From contig NZ_FMIC01000002.1 in NCBI RefSeq assembly GCF_900091625.1, positions 4,960,001-5,024,000 of the forward strand: DNA of 64,000 nucleotides, given 5' to 3'. Source of the stretch: Micromonospora peucetia (lineage in GTDB: Bacteria; Actinomycetota; Actinomycetes; Mycobacteriales; Micromonosporaceae). The notes beneath the pieces are model-generated. The model was not told the DNA's origin. It was given only the letters and a program-made list of their open reading frames with translations, and did not search any database. A program made the position numbers and the translations under genes. This document shows, in pieces, positions 33,275 to 42,153 of the stretch (position 1 is its first letter; every line of letters starts with the position of its first letter).

Positions 33275-33841
33275 TTACCCGGCCCGGGGGCCGGCGCGAA
33301 GGGCGTCGCGGGCCTCCATCAGGGCGAAGCCGAGCAGGTTCGCACCTCGCCAGCGCGCCGGATCGTCCGCGCGTGGGTCGTCGGCGGCCAGGCCGATGCC
33401 CCAGACGCGGTCGACGGGGCTGGCCTCCACGAGCACCCGCTCACCGGTGCCCAGCAGGAAAGCCCGCAGGTCGTCGTGCTGGCCGAACTTGGCGACGCTG
33501 CCCGCCACCACGATGTCGTGACGCCGGGCCTCCCAGGTCGCCTGGTCGAAGCCGGGCACCTGGCGGCCGAGCGACTTGGCGCGGTGTGGGTGCCCTGACG
33601 CCAGGATCCGCCCGGCGATGTCGGTGTCGCCGAACAGCATCGCCTTGTGCCACATCATCCAGTGCTCGGCGGTGGCGTACGTCCGCTCGCCGTCGCTGAA
33701 CGGGGCCGGCCACCACTGGCTCAGGCAGCCGGGCCCGACGCTGCCGTCGCGTTGCGGCTGGTGACCCCAGAAATGTAGGTAGCGGATCTTCCTGCCGGTG
33801 CGGGCGGCGGCGACGAGTTCGTCGACGGATCGTGGGGACAT
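33275..33841 (-). CDS. NADAR family protein (YbiA-like N-glycosidase)
   Basis: 188 residues from ATG 33841. NADAR/YbiA landmarks: YLHFWGHQPQ (FWG motif), CLSQWWPAPFSDGERTYATA, EHWMMWHKAMLFGDTDIAGR (with the invariant E-x-x-M), and the C-terminal GANLLGFALMEARDALRA. Family members cleave N-glycosidic bonds of riboflavin intermediates, and some remove ADP-ribose from guanine in nucleic acids. With the NUDIX hydrolase downstream and KptA nearby it suggests an ADP-ribose salvage or repair group. Confidence 0.9.
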   Translation of the reverse strand: MSPRSVDELVAAARTGRKIRYLHFWGHQPQRDGSVGPGCLSQWWPAPFSDGERTYATAEHWMMWHKAMLFGDTDIAGRILASGHPHRAKSLGRQVPGFDQATWEARRHDIVVAGSVAKFGQHDDLRAFLLGTGERVLVEASPVDRVWGIGLAADDPRADDPARWRGANLLGFALMEARDALRAGPRAG

Positions 33842-33932
33842 GGCGGCGAGTCTGCCCGAGGGGACCGACGGAACGCCGCGTATTTCCGGGCCGGAGCCGG
33901 CCCCCGGCCGGCCCCGGCGTTCCCGTCCGGGG

Positions 33933-34574
33933 TCAGGCCGTCGGCGTGCCGGTGTAGAAGGCGGTGGTGCGCTCCACGGCGGCCCGGGCGTCCCCCGCGG
34001 CGGTGCCGTCGGCGACGCTCGCCTCGCCCCACCGCTCGCTGCTCGCCGTCATGAACTGCCGGCCCTGCTCGGAGACGGTCCAGGCGCCGCTCTCTTCCGG
34101 CGTGATCCCGCTGCCGTCGGCGGCGAGGTGTGAGGCCAGGCCGAGCAGCCCCAGGTCCCAGCCGACCCCGAGCGCACCCGGGCCGAACTGGTCCCAGCGT
34201 TCCTGGTCGACGTGCGCGACGTGCTCCAGCTCGAACCGGGTCCGGCCGTCCTCGACCGGCGTCAGCCGGACCTCGATCCAGCTCACCTCGCCGCCGTACT
34301 CCCAGGTGGCGGCGAAGCTCTTCGGCGGGTCGCAGCGCTCGACGGTGCCGCCGGCGTTGCCCTCCAGTTGGTAGCGGCCGTGCAGCCGCAGGTCGCCGGA
34401 GACCGGCATGAACCAGCGCGGGATCCGCTCCGCGTTGGTGCAGGCGTCCCAGACGTCCTCCAGTGGCGCGTCGTACGTCTGGCTGATGGTCATCACCCGG
34501 GCCTCGCCGGCCTCCAGCACCCGCCGGCCGAGCTGGCGGCGTACGGCGTTGATCTGTTCGGTCGCTTCGATCAT
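33933..34574 (-). CDS. SRPBCC/AHSA1-type protein
   Basis: 213 residues from ATG 34574, overlapping the ArsR stop (ATGA). START/Bet-v1-like fold: MTISQTYDAPLEDVWDACTN, ERIPRWFMPVSGDLRLHGRY, and FAATWEYGGEVSWIEVRLTP are typical of AHSA1-related SRPBCC proteins. These are usually co-encoded with an ArsR-type HTH, as here. It probably binds a hydrophobic ligand; the function is unknown. Confidence 0.88.
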   Translation of the reverse strand: MIEATEQINAVRRQLGRRVLEAGEARVMTISQTYDAPLEDVWDACTNAERIPRWFMPVSGDLRLHGRYQLEGNAGGTVERCDPPKSFAATWEYGGEVSWIEVRLTPVEDGRTRFELEHVAHVDQERWDQFGPGALGVGWDLGLLGLASHLAADGSGITPEESGAWTVSEQGRQFMTASSERWGEASVADGTAAGDARAAVERTTAFYTGTPTA

Positions 34575-34951
34575 GGGTCGCTCCTGTGGTCGGTCGTGTC
34601 GTCGGTCGCGGCCGGCTGCTCACACAGCCGCCGTTCGCGCCTGCCTCGGGCCAACTCGGTGGCGAGGGCGTGCAGGGGCGGCGTCCAGAACCGGCGGAAG
34701 TGGTCGAGCCAGCGGTCGACCTCCCGCAGCGGCCCGGGATCGACGGCGTAGAGACGCCGGGTCCCCTCCGCCCGGACGGTGGCGAAGCCGTTGTCCCGCA
34801 GCACCCTCAGGTGCTGGGAGACGGCCGGCTGGGAGATCCCGAACTCCCGCCGGATCACGTCGCACAGCCCGCCGGCGGTCATCTCACCATCGGTGAGCAG
34901 TTCGAGGATGCGGCGCCGCACCGGGTCACCGAGTACGTCGAAGGCGTGCAC
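34571..34951 (-). CDS. ArsR-type winged-helix regulator
   Basis: 126 residues from GTG 34951. Winged helix at 1-80: HAFDVLGDPVRRRILELLTD, then SQPAVSQHLRVLRDNGFATV as the recognition helix. There are no metal-binding Cys motifs, so this is the ArsR subgroup paired with SRPBCC proteins. A TATAAA box on this strand (34958-34963) lies only about 7 bp before the GTG, suggesting a leaderless transcript. It is translationally coupled to the SRPBCC gene. Confidence 0.9.
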   Translation of the reverse strand: MHAFDVLGDPVRRRILELLTDGEMTAGGLCDVIRREFGISQPAVSQHLRVLRDNGFATVRAEGTRRLYAVDPGPLREVDRWLDHFRRFWTPPLHALATELARGRRERRLCEQPAATDDTTDHRSDP

Positions 34952-35052
34952 CGCATCTTTATATCAGTCTGTACTTATCTAAGCGAGCCGTGATGTGACC
35001 CGGCGTGGCCCCGGTACGCGAAACCGTCGGGGATACGACTCTTCGCGGGGTC

Positions 35053-35099
35053 CGTGCGAAGATCGCACGACGCTACCCTGGCATCGACGGACCTATAAT
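35053..35099 (+). promoter_or_regulatory. promoter/operator region of the fxsC-fxsT operon
   Basis: A perfect dyad CGTGCGA-AGA-TCGCACG (35053-35069) lies 25 bp upstream of a consensus -10 hexamer TATAAT (35094-35099), which is 38 bp before the FxsC start. TATAAT is striking in this GC-rich sequence. No good -35 box is seen at 16-18 bp, and the dyad roughly occupies that zone, suggesting activator- or repressor-controlled transcription. Confidence 0.55.
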
Positions 35100-35136
35100 T
35101 TCCGTACGGTCGTGGAACCCGTGAGCGGAGGCGGGA

Positions 35137-36369
35137 GTGCCACTCTTCTTCCTGAGCTACGCCCACGAGGACAACCGCAACGGTCAGGTGCAGGAGTTCT
35201 TCGGCGACCTCAGCGAGGCGGTGGCCCGGCTGGCCGGCGTGGGGTGGGACGAGGCGGGATTCGTCGACGGGCAGATGCCACTCGGCGCGACCTGGTCGCA
35301 CGAGCTCGCCGACGCGCTCGCCACCAGCTCCTGCCTGGTGGCGCTGACCTCCCCCCGCTACGTGGTGAGTGACTACTGCGGACGCGAGTTCCGGGTCTTC
35401 GCCGACCGGGTGGACGCGCACGAACGGGAGTTCCGCCGCCGTCCCCCCGCGGTGCTGCCGATCCGCTGGATTCCCTGCGACCGCATGCCCGAGGTGCTGA
35501 CCGGCTTCCAGCACAAGAACTTCCCAGCCGGCGCGGTGTACGCCCAGGACGGGCTGCTCACCCTCAAGCAGCGCCGCCGGCACCACGACGACTACCAGGA
35601 CTTCGTCGACGCGCTGGCCAAGCACATCGTGCAGACCGACCGCGACCAGCGGCTGGCCCGCCCCGCCCGGCGCCCGGTGCTCGCCGAGATCACCAGCGCC
35701 TTCGAGGCGCCGCGCCGGCGGCCGGCGGCCGGTGTGCCCGCCGCCCGGGTGCCCCGCGCGACCAGCGCCCGGCACGTCTGGTTCGTCCTGGCCGCCGGCA
35801 GCTCGGCGGAGCTGGCCGACACCCGGCCCGGGGCGGAGGACCGTTACGGCACGCTGGCCCGGGACTGGCGGCCGTACCGCCCCGAGCTGGAGGCGCCGAT
35901 CGGCAGCTACGCCGGGGCCATCGCCACCACCAAGAGCTACGGCTGGACGGTGGAGGACGCCGCGGACCTCACCGAGGTGCGGGAGTGGGCCCGGGCGCAC
36001 AACCAGATCGTCGTGCTCGTGGTGGACGTCTGGTCGGCCGGCCTGCCGCGCTACGAGCTGACCCTGGTCGGCTACGACCGCGACCCCGACACCACCACCC
36101 CGGTGCTGGTGCCCTGGACGGCCGCCGACGACGCGGCGGCCGACGGCAACCAGCGGATGTGGGAGACCCTGGCCCGCGTTCTCTCGCACCACGTGGTGCG
36201 CAACGATCCCGCGATGTGGCGACCGGAGATCACCACCGCGGGCCATTTCCACGCCGAGCTGGAGGACGCGCTCGTCGTGGCCCAGAGCCGGATCTACCGT
36301 ACGGGCACGGTCTACCAGGAGCCGCCGTCGGACGGCTCGGTGCACCGCCCGATCCTGGAAGGTCCCTGA
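35137..36369 (+). CDS. fxsC: TIR-like protein FxsC
   Basis: 410 residues from GTG 35137 behind GGAGGCGGGA. N-terminal TIR-like fold (1-165): MPLFFLSYAHEDNRN, GATWSHELADALATSSCLVA, LTSPRYVVSDYCGREFRVF. A second α/β domain begins near 205 (RHVWFVLAAGSSAELADTRP, then GTLARDWRPYRPELEAPI), as in the FxsC family. FxsC is a standing member of FxSxx-COOH RiPP loci. Its role there is unknown, but TIR folds suggest signalling or NAD handling. It is followed 16 bp later by fxsT. It is cytoplasmic. Confidence 0.88.
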   Translation: MPLFFLSYAHEDNRNGQVQEFFGDLSEAVARLAGVGWDEAGFVDGQMPLGATWSHELADALATSSCLVALTSPRYVVSDYCGREFRVFADRVDAHEREFRRRPPAVLPIRWIPCDRMPEVLTGFQHKNFPAGAVYAQDGLLTLKQRRRHHDDYQDFVDALAKHIVQTDRDQRLARPARRPVLAEITSAFEAPRRRPAAGVPAARVPRATSARHVWFVLAAGSSAELADTRPGAEDRYGTLARDWRPYRPELEAPIGSYAGAIATTKSYGWTVEDAADLTEVREWARAHNQIVVLVVDVWSAGLPRYELTLVGYDRDPDTTTPVLVPWTAADDAAADGNQRMWETLARVLSHHVVRNDPAMWRPEITTAGHFHAELEDALVVAQSRIYRTGTVYQEPPSDGSVHRPILEGP

Positions 36370-36385
36370 TGGAGGCGGGCAGCCG

Positions 36386-39300
36386 ATGGTGGTGAACGAC
36401 GCGGCACGCGGGCAGATCGTCACGTTCTACTCGTACAAGGGCGGCACAGGGCGCACGATGGCGCTGGCCAACGTCGCCTGGATCCTGGCCAGCCAGGGGC
36501 TCCAGGTGCTCGTGGTGGACTGGGACCTGGAATCACCCGGCCTGCACCGCTACTTCCACCCGTTCCTGCGCGACTCCGAGCTGCGGGCCACCCCCGGCGT
36601 CATCGAGATGATCTGGGATTACTCGATGGCCACCATGCAGCGCAACCCCGCCGACGATCCCCAGGAGCTGCTCGCCGGGCACGCCAAGATCCAGCGGCGG
36701 GCGGTCTCGCTGAACTGGGAGTTCCCGCACGGCGGCGTGATCGACTTCGTGGCGGCGGGCCAGCAGGACTCGGCGTACTCGCGGTTGGTGAGCACCTTCG
36801 ACTGGTCGAACTTCTACGAACGCCAGGGCGGGGCGGCCTTCTTCGACGCGGTCCGCGCCCAGATGCGGGCCGAGTACGACATCGTGCTGATCGACAGCCG
36901 GACGGGCCTGAGCGACGTCGCCGGCATCTGCACCGTTCAGCTGCCCGACACCGTCGTCAACTGCTTCAGCATGTCGACGCAGAGCATCCGGGGCGCGGCG
37001 GCCGTGGCCCGGTCGATCCGCGCCCAGCGCGCGGACGACCCGCCGCTGCTGGTGCCGGTGCCGACCCGGGTGGAGGACGCCGAGCTGCGTAAGCTGGAGA
37101 CCGGCCGGGACCTGGTCCGGGCCGAGTTCGCGTCATTCCTCGACCACCTCTCCGAGGCCGCGCGGGCCCGCTACTGGAACACCATCGAGGTGCCCTACCG
37201 CACGTTCTACGCCTACGAGGAGATCCTCGCCGCGTTCGGCGACCGCCCGGAGCAGACCGGCACCCTGCTGGCGGCGTACGAGCAGCTCGCGTCGGTGGTG
37301 ACCGGCGGCCGGGTCACCCGGCTGGAGCCGATGCCGGAGGAGGACCGGCGCCGGTCGCTGACCGCGTTCGAGCGGTCCCGGCTCACCGCCGAGCAGACCG
37401 TGCTGGTCGGCTACGCCTCGATGGACCGGCTCTGGGCGGAGTGGATCAGCGACCAGCTCGAGGAGGCCGGCCTGCGGGTGGACCGGCGCGCGGTCGACGT
37501 GCCGGTCCGCACGGGTGGCCGGGCCGAGTTCGACCGGGCGCTCACCGCGGCCAGCCGGGTGCTGGTGGTGCTGACCCGGCACTTCGCGGCCACCCCGCTC
37601 GCCGGGGAGGCGTGGAAGGTCGCCGCCAGCCGGGACCAGATCGCCGGCACCGGCGTCCTGGTGCCGTTGCGGGTCGACGAGTCCCGGCTCGCCCTGCCCT
37701 ACACCGACCGCACCCCGGTCGACCTCGCCGACGCCGACGCCGGCACCGCCCGGACCCTGCTGCTCGAGGAGGTCGGCGCACCCGCGCACGCGGTGACCGG
37801 TCGGGCGGTCGGCCGGTTCCCCACAACGTTCCCCGGCGTGTGGAACGTACGCCAGCACGGCACCACCTTCGTCGGCCGGGCGGCGCAACTGGAGGCGTTG
37901 CGCGACCGGCTGACCGCCTCGCCCGCCTCCGGCGTGCAGGTGATCCACGGTCTGGGCGGGGTCGGCAAGACCCAGCTCGCCGCCGAGTACGCGCTGCGCT
38001 TCGCCCGCGACTACGACGTGGTCTGGTGGATCCCCGCCGACAGCGAGGAGCGGATCCGCGGCGGGCTGGCCGACCTCGCCGAGGCGATGGGGCTCGGGGC
38101 CGGCGGCGGCGGCGAGGCGGTCCGGCGGGTGCTCGACGCGCTGCGCCGGGGCGGCCCCGGCCGACGCTGGTTGATCATCATGGACAACGCCGACGAGCCG
38201 TCCCGGGCCACCCGGGCGCTGATCCCGCAGGGCCAGGGGCACATCCTGCTCACCACCCGCGACCAGAGCTGGAGTGAGTACGCCACCGCCACCGAGCTGA
38301 CCGTCTTCGACCGGCGGGAGAGCGTCCAACTGCTGCGCGAGCGTGTCCGCGGCCTCACCGAGGACGAGGCGACCCAGGTCGCGGAGAAACTCGGCGACCT
38401 GCCGCTGGCGGTCGAGCAGGGCGCGGCCTACCTGCGGGCCACGGCGCTGCCGGTGGCGCAGTACCTCGCGTCGCTGGACACCCCCGGCCTGCTGCGCATC
38501 CTGGAGGGCCGGCAGTCGGCCGGCTACTCCAAGGCCCTCGCCGCGACCTGGCTGGTGACCCTGCGCCAGTTGCGGCAGGAGAAGCCGGCCGCCGCGCGCC
38601 TGCTGGAGCTGTGCTCGTACTACGCCCCCGAACCGATCCCGGTCGCGATGCTCACCGGCGAGCGGTTCGCCGTCTTCATGGCCCCGTTCGATCCCACCCT
38701 CACCGACCCGATCCTGCAAGGGCTGGTCACCGCGGAGCTGGGCCGTTACGGCCTCGCCCAGGTCGACGCGGAGAACAACACCATCCGCATCCACCGGCTG
38801 GTGCAGCTGGTCATCAAGGACCAGCTCGACGACCCGGCCGAGACCCGCCGGCAGGCCCAACTGCTGCTCGCCGCCGCCAGTCCCCGCGACCCGGACAAGC
38901 CGGCCAACTGGCCGCGCTACGCCGAGCTGTGGCCGCACGTACGCCCCTCGGCGCTGCACGAGTCGACAGCCGAGGAGGCCCGCCAGCTCGTCGCCGACAC
39001 GGTGCGCTACCTCTACCGGCGCGGCGACTACGAGACCGCGCGCTCGCTGGCCGAGGACGCGCTGGAGCGCTGGCGCGACACCGACGACGACGACCCGACC
39101 GCGCTGCGGATGCGGTTCCACCTGGCCAACGTCCTTCGGGCGCAGAGCCTCTTCGACCGGGCGTTCGAGATCGACCAGGACGTCTACGACCGGCAGCGCA
39201 GGATCTTCGGCGAGCAGCACCTCTACACCCTGATGACGGCCCGCAGCCTCGGCGCCGACCTGCGCGCCCAGGGCCGCTACCACGACGCCGAGCAGCGCGA

Positions 39301-40297
39301 CCGGCGCACCCTGGAGCTGAGCATCCGCAGCTTCGGCGACGACAGCGGGCGGACCCTCACCGCCGAGAACAACCTCGCCGTCTCGCTGCGCCTGGTCGGG
39401 CACTTCCGCGAGGCGGCCCAGCTCGACCAGCACATCTACGAGCGGCGCCGGGAACGCTTCGGCGAGGAGGACCCGTCCACCCTCGCCTCGGCCAGCAACT
39501 ACGGTCGGGGGCTGCGCGACACCGGGGAGCTGTGGCGCTCGCACAGCGTCCTGCAACGCACCTCCGCCACCCAGCAGAAGGTCATCGGCCCCGACCACCC
39601 GGAGACCCTGCGTACCGCCAAGGAGCTGGCGCTGACCCTGCGCCAGCTCGGCCGCTTCGCCGACGCCCACCGCGTGCTGGAACGCACGGTGGTGCGTTAC
39701 CAGCGCACCCTCGGCGGCGACCACGCCGACACCCTCTCCTGCGAGATGGCGCTGGCCACCACCTGGTCGGCGGTGGGCGACAACCCGACCGCGCTGCGGA
39801 TGGCGCGACGGCTGCGCGACGGCTACACCGAGGTGCTCGGCGCCGACCACGCGATCACCCTGGCCTGCCTCAACAACCTCGGCGTGTTCCTGCGCAAGGC
39901 CGGCGAGCACCCGCAGTCCCGGGACCTCGCCCAGCGGGTCCGCGACCTCCTCCTGGCCAGTCTCGGCGAGCGGCACCCGCACACCCTGCTCGCCACGCTC
40001 AACCTCGCCAACGACCTGTTCGCCCTCGGCGAGCGGGACGCCGCCCTGCTGCTGGACACCACCGCGTACGTCGAGCTGACTCGGGCGCTCGGCGCCGACC
40101 ACCCGGACACCGTGTCGGCGTCGGTCAACCTGGCGGCCAGCAGGATGGCCACGGAGAGCGAGGCGGACGCCGGCCGCGCCCTCTACGACGACGCGTTCGG
40201 CCAGTTGGTGCAGCTGTTCGGCGGCGACAACCCACGGGTGGTCCAGGCCCGCCAGCGGGACCGGTTCAACGGCTACATCGAGCCCGCCTTGCTCTGA
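36386..40297 (+). CDS. fxsT: FxSxx-COOH system multidomain TPR protein FxsT
   Basis: 1303 residues from ATG 36386. Four modules in order: a ParA/MinD-like ATPase with deviant P-loop YKGGTGRT (18-24) and VVDWDLESPGLHRYF; a TIR-like domain at about 335-455 (VLVGYASMDRLWAEWISDQL); an NB-ARC NTPase with GLGGVGKTQ at 522-530, LIIMDN as Walker B and LPLAVEQGAAYL; and about ten kinesin-light-chain-type TPRs from about 860 to 1300 (repeated GxxHPxTL blocks). This is the typical FxsT layout: a STAND switch with a TPR sensor joined to two further signalling modules. It is encoded with FxsC and faces the RiPP synthesis genes, so it may respond to the cyclophane peptide. Confidence 0.9.
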   Translation: MVVNDAARGQIVTFYSYKGGTGRTMALANVAWILASQGLQVLVVDWDLESPGLHRYFHPFLRDSELRATPGVIEMIWDYSMATMQRNPADDPQELLAGHAKIQRRAVSLNWEFPHGGVIDFVAAGQQDSAYSRLVSTFDWSNFYERQGGAAFFDAVRAQMRAEYDIVLIDSRTGLSDVAGICTVQLPDTVVNCFSMSTQSIRGAAAVARSIRAQRADDPPLLVPVPTRVEDAELRKLETGRDLVRAEFASFLDHLSEAARARYWNTIEVPYRTFYAYEEILAAFGDRPEQTGTLLAAYEQLASVVTGGRVTRLEPMPEEDRRRSLTAFERSRLTAEQTVLVGYASMDRLWAEWISDQLEEAGLRVDRRAVDVPVRTGGRAEFDRALTAASRVLVVLTRHFAATPLAGEAWKVAASRDQIAGTGVLVPLRVDESRLALPYTDRTPVDLADADAGTARTLLLEEVGAPAHAVTGRAVGRFPTTFPGVWNVRQHGTTFVGRAAQLEALRDRLTASPASGVQVIHGLGGVGKTQLAAEYALRFARDYDVVWWIPADSEERIRGGLADLAEAMGLGAGGGGEAVRRVLDALRRGGPGRRWLIIMDNADEPSRATRALIPQGQGHILLTTRDQSWSEYATATELTVFDRRESVQLLRERVRGLTEDEATQVAEKLGDLPLAVEQGAAYLRATALPVAQYLASLDTPGLLRILEGRQSAGYSKALAATWLVTLRQLRQEKPAAARLLELCSYYAPEPIPVAMLTGERFAVFMAPFDPTLTDPILQGLVTAELGRYGLAQVDAENNTIRIHRLVQLVIKDQLDDPAETRRQAQLLLAAASPRDPDKPANWPRYAELWPHVRPSALHESTAEEARQLVADTVRYLYRRGDYETARSLAEDALERWRDTDDDDPTALRMRFHLANVLRAQSLFDRAFEIDQDVYDRQRRIFGEQHLYTLMTARSLGADLRAQGRYHDAEQRDRRTLELSIRSFGDDSGRTLTAENNLAVSLRLVGHFREAAQLDQHIYERRRERFGEEDPSTLASASNYGRGLRDTGELWRSHSVLQRTSATQQKVIGPDHPETLRTAKELALTLRQLGRFADAHRVLERTVVRYQRTLGGDHADTLSCEMALATTWSAVGDNPTALRMARRLRDGYTEVLGADHAITLACLNNLGVFLRKAGEHPQSRDLAQRVRDLLLASLGERHPHTLLATLNLANDLFALGERDAALLLDTTAYVELTRALGADHPDTVSASVNLAASRMATESEADAGRALYDDAFGQLVQLFGGDNPRVVQARQRDRFNGYIEPALL

Positions 40298-40334
40298 CCC
40301 GGCCGGTCAGGCGGGTGTCGGGCCGCGCGGGGAG

Positions 40335-40356
40335 GACCGGCCGGCACCGGCCGGTC
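40335..40356. terminator. hairpin between convergent fxsT and hydroxylase genes
   Basis: GACCGGCCGG and its exact complement are separated by 2 nt, forming a compact stem in the 71-bp space between the two stop codons. It can act on both strands. Confidence 0.6.
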
Positions 40357-40368
40357 GCCGGGTCGGCG

Positions 40369-42150
40369 CTAGGCGGGGCCGCCGGCCAGCCAGGTCGCGA
40401 CCGCCACCGGGTCGGCCCCGGGCAGCCGGTGGCACAGCGCCCGGACCAGGTCCGGGCGGGTGGTGAGCACCCGGGCGGCGGCGGTACGCCCCAGCCGCCC
40501 GGCGGCCAGCGCGACCCCGACCAGCGCGTCGGTGTCCCCGGGGTCCCCGGTGAGCCGGCGACTGTAGCCGGCCAGGGCGGCCGGCGCGTCACCCGTGGCG
40601 TACGCGCGGTCAGCCTCGTCCAGGTGGAGTGCCGCATCTCCGGTCCGGGACGGAACCGGGTCGACGCCGGGACGCGCACTCCGCCGGTCCGCCGTACCCA
40701 GCAACCGGCGCCGCACCGCCGCCTCCGGCCCGGTGTCGCCGGTCAGCGCGGGCCGGGCCGCGCCGGGCACGACGGCGGGCGGGGTGACCGGCGGTGGACT
40801 GCGCCGACCCCGTCGCCACGCGTGCGCCGTCTCGTCCACGTCGTCGTCGACCGGGGCCAGGTTGGCCAGCGCCCAGCGCACCGCCCCGCCGTCCGCGACG
40901 TCCCGGGCCGCCGCCTCGACCGGCCCGTCGCCGTCGGCTCCCCAGCCGCGCAGGGTGCCGGCCATGCCCGTCACGAACGCCCGCCCGTCGTCGGTCAGCT
41001 CGGCGCTGCCGGCCAGCTGGGTCACCGCCCGCGCGGTCTGCTCCCGCCAGTACGCGTACTCGAACGCGCTGCGCACCCCCTCGTGCCGCCGGCAGCGCCA
41101 CACCTCGGCCACCCCGAGGTGCGCGTACGTGCCCTGGAGCAGCGCGCCGACCGGGCGTGGGTCCCACCGCCAGGGTGCCCGGTAGCGGGCCGGCCCGCCC
41201 GGCGCGTGCAGCGGCAGCAGGTCCAGCAGCGCGCCCAGCTTGGTGTGCTGCAACTCGTGCACCAGCAGCAGCGCGAGGGTCTCCGGGTCGGCCGGCACGG
41301 AGACCGCGATCGCGCCCAGCGCCGCCCGGCTGGTCGCGCTGACCGGGTGCCCGGACGGTGGCGGCGTCAGCGGCACCAGCGAACGCAGCAGCGCGGCCAG
41401 CCCTCGGGCGTGCGCGGGCAGCCGTGCGGTCAGCCAGTGCCACGCCCGCCCGGTCAGCCGGTCGAGCCGGGCCGCCGCCGCGTCGTCGAGCCGGGCCGTC
41501 GGCGGCTGGTGGTACCGGTGCCGGTACGGATCCTGGTCGTCGACGAGCACCTCGGCCGGGGGCGTGTCCCGGAAAGCGGTGATCCGGCGGGACGGCAGCC
41601 AGGGCCGGGCCGGGCCGGGACCGTCGCCCGGCCCGCCCGTCGAGGCGTACACGGCGCCGGCCGGCCCGTGCACCGACAGCCCCGGCGGCGCGACGCCGTC
41701 AGGTGCCGGCCGGCCGTCGTACCGTCCTCCGACGCCGCGCACCACCGCGAGACCGGCGCCGAGCCCGACCGCGCCGCCCACCGTGGGCAGCAGCAGCGCG
41801 CCCCCGGGGCAGGGCACGGTGAGTGTGAAGGGCAGACCCGCGCGGACGGCTGCGGCAACCGCCAGCCCGGCCAGGTAGCCCGCGTCGGGGTGGCCGCGAA
41901 GCGCGGTCGTGGCCCAGCCGGTGACCGGCGGATGGGCCAGGACGTGGGCGACCGCCGCCGGGTCCGCCCGCTCGGCGCGGGTCAGCAGGGCGAGGCACTC
42001 CCGCACCGACGGCCCGTCCCCACCGGCGCGCGCGGCGGCGACGGTCAGCAGCCGCCGCCGTCCGAGCTGCCCGGCGCGCAGCACCTTCAGGGTCGCGTCG
42101 TCGCCGTGTCCGGCGGCCAGGCCGGCGAGCTGGGCGGGGGAGAGCACCAC
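40369..42150 (-). CDS. aKG-HExxH-type peptide beta-hydroxylase of the Fxs locus
   Basis: 593 residues from GTG 42150, 3 bp after the FxsB stop. The family is named from an HExxH metal motif, here H298-E-L-Q-H302 in LALLLVHELQHTKLGALLDL. A hydrophobic Ala/Leu-rich N-terminal region (to about 260) and a C-terminal helical tail flank it. Proteins of this family, formerly listed only as HEXXH motif proteins, are now assigned as iron/2-oxoglutarate-dependent β-hydroxylases of RiPP precursors. Substrate here is presumably the FxsA core made by the same operon; this is inference. A further acidic/His motif for the third ligand could be E-V-W-R-C-R-R-H-E near 350. Confidence 0.85.
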   Translation of the reverse strand: MVLSPAQLAGLAAGHGDDATLKVLRAGQLGRRRLLTVAAARAGGDGPSVRECLALLTRAERADPAAVAHVLAHPPVTGWATTALRGHPDAGYLAGLAVAAAVRAGLPFTLTVPCPGGALLLPTVGGAVGLGAGLAVVRGVGGRYDGRPAPDGVAPPGLSVHGPAGAVYASTGGPGDGPGPARPWLPSRRITAFRDTPPAEVLVDDQDPYRHRYHQPPTARLDDAAAARLDRLTGRAWHWLTARLPAHARGLAALLRSLVPLTPPPSGHPVSATSRAALGAIAVSVPADPETLALLLVHELQHTKLGALLDLLPLHAPGGPARYRAPWRWDPRPVGALLQGTYAHLGVAEVWRCRRHEGVRSAFEYAYWREQTARAVTQLAGSAELTDDGRAFVTGMAGTLRGWGADGDGPVEAAARDVADGGAVRWALANLAPVDDDVDETAHAWRRGRRSPPPVTPPAVVPGAARPALTGDTGPEAAVRRRLLGTADRRSARPGVDPVPSRTGDAALHLDEADRAYATGDAPAALAGYSRRLTGDPGDTDALVGVALAAGRLGRTAAARVLTTRPDLVRALCHRLPGADPVAVATWLAGGPA

Positions 42151-42153
42151 CGC

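Noticed and set aside
37133..40102. Long open frame (about 990 codons) on the minus strand inside fxsT
   Set aside because: It is the antisense reflection of a high-GC gene: G/C bias falls at the wrong codon position and the protein is a featureless Gly/Arg/Val/Gln mixture, while the plus strand encodes clear domains.
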